Origin: CAZLNO01 sp964561005
Lineage (GTDB): Bacteria; Pseudomonadota; Alphaproteobacteria; Kiloniellales; Rhodovibrionaceae
Assembly (NCBI GenBank): GCA_964561005.1
Contig: CAZLNO010000011.1
Span: 1 to 56,709 of the forward strand
Direction of reading: 5' to 3'
DNA: 56,709 bases
Every line of letters begins with the position of its first letter. Position 1 is the stretch's first letter. Below the pieces are notes generated by a model. The model saw only the letters and a program-made list of their open reading frames with translations. It had not been told where the DNA came from and searched no databases. Position numbers and translations under genes: made by a program. Below are positions 52,812 to 56,709 of this stretch, in pieces.

Positions 52812-53114
52812 ATGGCTGTTGCCGGGCAGGCCCAAGACAAGCCGCCGGCGCGTCGGGAGCGGCTGGAGGCCCGCGTGACCGCCGAGCAGAAGCATCGGTT
52901 GATCCGGGCGGCGCAGCTCTCCGGCCGGTCCCTGACGGACTTCATCGTCGCCGCGGCCGACCAGCGGGCGCGCGAGATCATCCGCGAGCATGAGGTGATG
53001 ACGCTGTCGCCCGCCGACAGCCGGGCCTTCGTCGACGCGCTGCTCAGCGAGGCCGAGCCCAGCGACCGGCTGAAGACGGCCGCGCGGAGGCATCGTCAGC
53101 GCACCGGGCGGTAA
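52812..53114 (+). CDS. tacA: DUF1778 antitoxin (TacA type, ribbon-helix-helix)
   Basis: The 100-residue protein has an N-terminal RHH segment, RRERLEARVTAEQKHRLIRA and AQLSGRSLTDFIVAAADQRA, then the toxin-binding tail LSPADSRAFVDALLS. This is the DUF1778 signature. GGAGGA precedes the ATG at 52812. Its TAA overlaps the start of the acetyltransferase toxin (TAATG). It blocks the toxin and, with it, represses the operon. Confidence 0.92.
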   Translation: MAVAGQAQDKPPARRERLEARVTAEQKHRLIRAAQLSGRSLTDFIVAAADQRAREIIREHEVMTLSPADSRAFVDALLSEAEPSDRLKTAARRHRQRTGR

Positions 53115-53506
53115 TGGCCGGGTCTGGCGGCGACGCGGCACCGCCCTCGGGCCCCGATGTCATCGATCCCGACCGTTTGCGGTTCGAGCCGCTGACGAAA
53201 CAGCATGACCGCGCGGGCCTCTCGTGCGGGGTCGAGGCGCTCGACCGCTATCTGAAGCAGCAGGCGCTGCAGGACGCCAGGCGCTATGCGGCCGCGCCTT
53301 TCGTCGCCGTCGACGGCGGTGCCGCGTCGACGATCGTCGGCTTCTACACGCTGGCGCCGACCGGCGTCGACCTTGGCGCGTTCCCCGGCGAGGCGGCGAG
53401 GAAACTGCCAAAGTATCCGGTCGTTCCGGCCATCCTGCTGGGCCGGCTGGCCGTGGACCGGCGGTTTCGCAAACAGGGCTGTGGCGAGGCGCTGCTGATG
53501 GACGCC
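53114..53506 (+). CDS. tacT: GNAT acetyltransferase toxin (TacT type), cut by assembly gap
   Basis: The first 131 residues are visible. They show the TacT layout: FEPLTKQHDRAGLSCGVEAL, DRYLKQQALQDARRYAA, TIVGFYTLAPTGVDL and PAILLGRLAVDRRFRKQGCG, the last being the acetyl-CoA binding strand and P-loop. TacT toxins acetylate aminoacyl-tRNA. The gene runs into the N block at 53507, so its last 30-40 codons are not seen. Overlap with tacA indicates a normal module. Confidence 0.88.
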
Positions 53507-53606
53507 NNNNNNNNNNNNNNNNNNNNNNNNNNNNNNNNNNNNNNNNNNNNNNNNNNNNNNNNNNNNNNNNNNNNNNNNNNNNNNNNNNNNNNNNNNNNNN
53601 NNNNNN
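53507..53606. other. Assembly gap (100 N)
   Basis: Exactly 100 N bases, the conventional placeholder for a scaffold gap of unknown size. It removes the 3' end of tacT. MutY ends 2 bp after the gap and is complete. Other genes could be missing here. Confidence 0.98.
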
Positions 53607-53608
53607 AA

Positions 53609-54706
53609 TCACGCCTCCCCGCCCTGCCTCACCGCGTGCTCGGCGATTTTGCGCATGGCGGTGGGCAGGCCGGCGTCCGGGAGGTCGTCGAAGGGCAGCC
53701 AGAAGCCGGTCGGCGCCGCCGTGCCGGCGGGCAGGCGGGCGGCCCAGACCGTCACCTCGAAGTGGAAGTGCGTGAAGCCGTGGCGCACCACCCCCGGCAG
53801 CTCGCGCCACTCGGCGGCCAGGGGCGCGTGCGACAGGGCGGCGGCGGCATCCCAGGGCGCCTCGGTCCACTCGGTCGTCGGCACCTCCAGCATGCCGCCC
53901 AGCATGCCGCCGTCCGGACGGCGGCGCAGCAGCACCCGGCCGTCGTCCCGCGTCGTCCAGAAGGCGACCGCGCGGCGCGTCGGCCGCGCCTTCCTTGCCG
54001 CCTTGCGCGGCAGCAGCTCCGCCGTGCCGGCCGCCCGCGCGGCGCAGGTGTCGGCCAGCGGGCAGAGCATGCACTTCGGTCCCTTCGGCTGGCAGACCGT
54101 GGCGCCCAGGTCCATCATCCCCTGCGCGAAGTCGCCGGGCCGCGCGGCGGGCACGAGGTCCGCCATCAGCCCGCGCAGCGTCTCCTTCGCGCCCGGCAGG
54201 GGGTCGTGAACGTCGAACAGCCGCGCCAGCACGCGCTCGATATTGCCGTCCAGCGGCGCGGCCGGCCGGTCGAAGGCGATGGCCGCGATGGCCGCCGCGG
54301 TGTAGGGGCCGATCCCCGGCAGCTTGCGCAGGCCGGCCTCGTCCCGGGGAAACGCGCCGCCGTGCTCGCGGCTCACCACCCGCGCGCAGTCGTGCAGGTT
54401 GCGGGCGCGGGCGTAGTAGCCCAGTCCGGCCCAGGCGGCCATGACCTCCTCGCGCGGCGCGGCGGCCAGGTCGTGCACCGTGGGCCAGCGTGCCAGGAAA
54501 TCCGCGAAGTAGGGCGCGACCGTGGCCGTCGTGGTCTGCTGCAGCATCACCTCCGACAGCCAGACGTGGTAGGGCTCCGGCCGCGCGCCCGGCGGCGCGC
54601 GCCAGGGCAGGCCGCGGGCATAACGGTCGTACCAGTCGAGCAGCCGCCTTGAAATTTCCCCGTCGTGTTCTCTTGCCGCCTCGGCCATGCCTGCCTCTAT
54701 ACTCAT
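53609..54706 (-). CDS. mutY: A/G-specific adenine glycosylase
   Basis: The 365-residue enzyme removes adenine mispaired with 8-oxoguanine. It shows LPWRAPPGARPEPYHVWLSE, the catalytic Glu in VMLQQTTTATVAPYF, the helix-hairpin-helix LRKLPGIGPYTAAAIAAIAF with the Asp in APLDGNIERVLARLF, and the 4Fe-4S ligands in CQPKGPKCMLCPLADTC. A C-terminal NUDIX-like domain (about 235-355) reads 8-oxoG. The start at 54704-54706 is 27 bp from divergent dciA. Confidence 0.95.
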   Translation of the reverse strand: MSIEAGMAEAAREHDGEISRRLLDWYDRYARGLPWRAPPGARPEPYHVWLSEVMLQQTTTATVAPYFADFLARWPTVHDLAAAPREEVMAAWAGLGYYARARNLHDCARVVSREHGGAFPRDEAGLRKLPGIGPYTAAAIAAIAFDRPAAPLDGNIERVLARLFDVHDPLPGAKETLRGLMADLVPAARPGDFAQGMMDLGATVCQPKGPKCMLCPLADTCAARAAGTAELLPRKAARKARPTRRAVAFWTTRDDGRVLLRRRPDGGMLGGMLEVPTTEWTEAPWDAAAALSHAPLAAEWRELPGVVRHGFTHFHFEVTVWAARLPAGTAAPTGFWLPFDDLPDAGLPTAMRKIAEHAVRQGGEA

Positions 54707-54733
54707 GGCAGGTGACCCAGGCCAAGAGATCGG

Positions 54734-55279
54734 ATGAGCGAGAGCCCTTCGCGAAAGGACGGCGAGCGCGGTCCCAAGTCACCCCGGCGACGCGAGGCGT
54801 GGCGCCGCGGCCTGACGCGCGCGCTGGCCGAGCCGATGCAGCGCGTCACGCGCTCGGCGCTGGGCACGCGCAGCCTGGGCGAGGCCACGTTGCTGTCGCA
54901 GTGGCCGGCCATCGCCGGGGAGACGCTGGCGCTGGCCTGCTGGCCGCGGCGAATCGTCTTCCCCCGGCGCGGCGAGCGGCGCGAGGGCACGCTGGTGCTG
55001 AAGGTCAAGCCGGCGCAGGCAACACGCGTCGCCCACCTGGAGCCCGTGCTTGTCGAGCGGGTCAACGGCTTCTTCGGCTACAAGGCGGTGGCGCGACTGC
55101 GGCTGGAGCACGGCGAGCTGCCACGCCGGGCGGACGATTCGCCGGTGCGTGAGCGCCGCACGCTGTCGGAGTCGGAAAGCGCGGCGGTGCGGGACAGCGT
55201 CGCGCCGGTCGGCGACGACGAGCTGCGCGACGCGCTGGAACGCCTGGGCCGCACGCTGCGCGCGCATGAAAAGCCATGA
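54734..55279 (+). CDS. dciA: DciA family protein (DUF721), replicative helicase loader-like
   Basis: The 181-residue protein has the DUF721/DciA core: LGEATLLSQWPAIAGETLAL, then GTLVLKVKPAQATRVAHLEP and VERVNGFFGYKAVARLRL (a KH-like fold). The C-terminal tail (about 130-181) is acidic and variable. DciA loads DnaB in bacteria without DnaC. Position between mutY and a dsbA-like gene is standard in alphaproteobacteria. It starts 27 bp from divergent mutY. Confidence 0.88.
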   Translation: MSESPSRKDGERGPKSPRRREAWRRGLTRALAEPMQRVTRSALGTRSLGEATLLSQWPAIAGETLALACWPRRIVFPRRGERREGTLVLKVKPAQATRVAHLEPVLVERVNGFFGYKAVARLRLEHGELPRRADDSPVRERRTLSESESAAVRDSVAPVGDDELRDALERLGRTLRAHEKP

Positions 55280-55400
55280 ACCGGCATACCCGCGTCCCCT
55301 GCAGCCAAGCAGGTGCTGACAATCCCCGCAATCGGCGGTACAGGAAGCTTGATGAGAGGGCTCCTTATCGCTACCATCCACAAGACTTGGTAGGTGTCAT

Positions 55401-56087
55401 ATGAATTTGCGGAAAATCCTGTTTTCGCTTGGCGGCCTCGCGGCCCTTGCGACGGTGATGGCCCTGAGCGGCGCGGAGGCGCGGGCGCAGGTCCGCACCC
55501 CTGGCGGCGCATATACCACCTCCGCGCGCGAGGCGCCGGCGGCGCTGCACGACGTCGCCGTGACCGACGTCGCGGAGAACGAGCACATCATGGGCGAGCC
55601 GGACGCGCCCAACACCATCATCGAATACGCCTCGCTGACCTGCCCGCACTGCGCCAGGTTTCACCAGGAAACCCTGCCGAAGCTGAAAAAGGAATGGATC
55701 GAGACCGGCAAGGCCCGGCTGGTCTACCGCCACTATCCGCTGGACAAGCTGGCGCTGCGCGGCGCGCTGCTGGCCAACTGCTTCGAGGGCAAGCGCTTCT
55801 TCACCGTGGTCGACATGCTGTTCAAGACACAGATGCAGTGGTCGCGCGCCGACAAGCCGCTGGAGCACTTCGCCAAGATCGCCGGCGTGGCGGGGCTGAA
55901 CCAGGAGCGCTTCGAGGCCTGCATGACCGACGAGGCGATGGTCGACAAGATCCTGGACAAGCAGCTTGCCGCGCGCCAGGAGGTCGATATCAGCTCGACC
56001 CCGAGCTTTCTGGTGAACGGCGAGAAGATCACCGGCAACCAGGGCTACGAGGCCTTCCTGGAGCACCTGGAAGACCCCGGGTCCTGA
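55401..56087 (+). CDS. DsbA family thioredoxin-like protein
   Basis: The 228-residue exported protein has a signal peptide (cleaved near ARA-QV, about residue 30), a DsbA-type thioredoxin domain with redox motif CPHC (81-84) in YASLTCPHCARFHQE, and the cis-Pro loop SSTPSFLVNGEKI. The helical insert contains a further Cys pair region (LLANCFEGKRF, FEACMTDE). It probably oxidises or isomerises disulfides in envelope proteins. It lies between dciA and smc, as in related genomes. Confidence 0.92.
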   Translation: MNLRKILFSLGGLAALATVMALSGAEARAQVRTPGGAYTTSAREAPAALHDVAVTDVAENEHIMGEPDAPNTIIEYASLTCPHCARFHQETLPKLKKEWIETGKARLVYRHYPLDKLALRGALLANCFEGKRFFTVVDMLFKTQMQWSRADKPLEHFAKIAGVAGLNQERFEACMTDEAMVDKILDKQLAARQEVDISSTPSFLVNGEKITGNQGYEAFLEHLEDPGS

Positions 56088-56121
56088 CGACGCCGAGGGG
56101 CCGAAGGAGGGCACGCACGCA

Positions 56122-56709
56122 TTGCAATTCACGCGCCTGCGCCTGCGTGGCTTCAAGTCCTTCGTCGATCCCACCGAGCTGGTCATCGAGCCGGGGCTGA
56201 CCGGCGTTGTCGGCCCCAACGGCTGCGGCAAGTCCAATCTCGTCGAGGCGCTGCGCTGGGTCATGGGGGAGACCTCGGCCAAGCGCATGCGCGGCGGCGA
56301 GATGGACGACGTCATCTTCGGCGGCTCCGCCCGGCGGCCGGCGCACAACCTGGCCGAGGTGGCCATCCACCTGGACAACGGCGAGCGCACGGCCCCCGCC
56401 CAGTTCAACCATCATGACGAGCTGGACATCGTCCGCCGCATCCAGCGCGAGAAGGGCTCCAGCTACCGCATCAACGGCCGCGAGGTGCGGGCGCGCGACG
56501 TTCAGCTCCTGTTCGCCGACCAGGCCACCGGCGCCAGCTCCACCGCGCTGGTCAGCCAGGGGCGCGTCGGCGCCCTGATCAACGCCAAGCCCGCCGAGCG
56601 CCGCCACCTGCTGGAGGAGGCGGCCGGCATCAGCGGCCTGCACTCCCGCCGCCACGAGGCCGAGCTGCGCCTGCGCGCGGCGGAGAGCAACCTGGAACGC
56701 CTGGACGAC
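56122..56709 (+). CDS. smc: Chromosome segregation protein SMC, N-terminal part (runs off the window)
   Basis: 196 codons are visible. They start with TTG at 56122 after AAGGAGGG and read LQFTRLRLRGFKSFVDPTEL, the standard SMC start. Walker A GPNGCGKSN is at about 31-39, VMGETSAKRMRGGEMDDVIF is the conserved switch, and DQATGASSTALVSQGRVGAL contains the Q-loop. LEEAAGISGLHSRRHEAE begins the coiled coil. The hinge and C-terminal head lie beyond the window. It acts in chromosome compaction with ScpAB. Confidence 0.95.
   Translation, partial: MQFTRLRLRGFKSFVDPTELVIEPGLTGVVGPNGCGKSNLVEALRWVMGETSAKRMRGGEMDDVIFGGSARRPAHNLAEVAIHLDNGERTAPAQFNHHDELDIVRRIQREKGSSYRINGREVRARDVQLLFADQATGASSTALVSQGRVGALINAKPAERRHLLEEAAGISGLHSRRHEAELRLRAAESNLERLDD

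Overview
The window is high-GC DNA from an alphaproteobacterium, probably a Rhodospirillales-like lineage. Three things point there: the rnhB-ccrM pair (RNase HII beside the GANTC methyltransferase), the mutY-dciA-dsbA-like-smc order at the right end, and many TRAP and peptide-type ABC transporters. No rRNA operon, complete tRNA, CRISPR array or replication origin was seen. A 100-N assembly gap lies at 53507-53606.

Layout. 1-12.3 kb is a catabolic and accessory region. On the minus strand are a LigI-like lactonase, a complete TRAP transporter (dctP, dctQ, dctM), then decayed pieces (LivG tail, IS1182-type transposase, amidase), then an acyl-CoA synthetase coupled to a small citrate-synthase-like protein. 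On the plus strand are an SDR, a diverged 2-oxoglutarate dehydrogenase E1 paralogue and a RraA/LigK-type aldolase, flanked by a truncated acyl-CoA ligase and an integrase remnant. 12.3-20.6 kb holds an M81/MlrC metallopeptidase, a DUF1028 protein and a five-gene Dpp/Opp-type ABC importer split over both strands. 20.6-21.5 kb is a mobile-element scar: an IS3-type left end, the 3' half of a tRNA-Ala(GGC)-like sequence and an AT-rich stretch.

21.7-24 kb has an M48 protease, a GST and a haloacid dehalogenase. 24.6-26.6 kb is a visibly lower-GC two-gene cassette: a 519-residue protein with a C-terminal ImmA/IrrE metallopeptidase domain, preceded by a small unknown protein. It is the best candidate here for an undescribed system. 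Pyruvate carboxylase and an Asp/Glu-racemase-like protein follow. 31.2-39.4 kb has a TeaABC/UehABC-like TRAP transporter with a universal stress protein, an AsnC/Lrp regulator, a succinate-semialdehyde-type dehydrogenase and a class-III aminotransferase. This resembles ectoine uptake/catabolism loci but lacks the ring-opening and deacetylase genes.

39.5-56.7 kb is mainly housekeeping: queG, dodecin, a pentapeptide-repeat protein, a SleB-like hydrolase, degP, yjbQ, a PA0069-family radical SAM protein, rnhB, ccrM, mutY, dciA, a DsbA-like protein and smc (cut by the window end). Three toxin-antitoxin modules interrupt it (higBA, a Gp49/XRE pair, tacAT); the first two have perfect inverted-repeat operators just before the first gene. 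Several intergenic spaces carry palindromic repeats, including a 3 x 52 bp tandem array and two loci with the same BIME-like hairpin pair.
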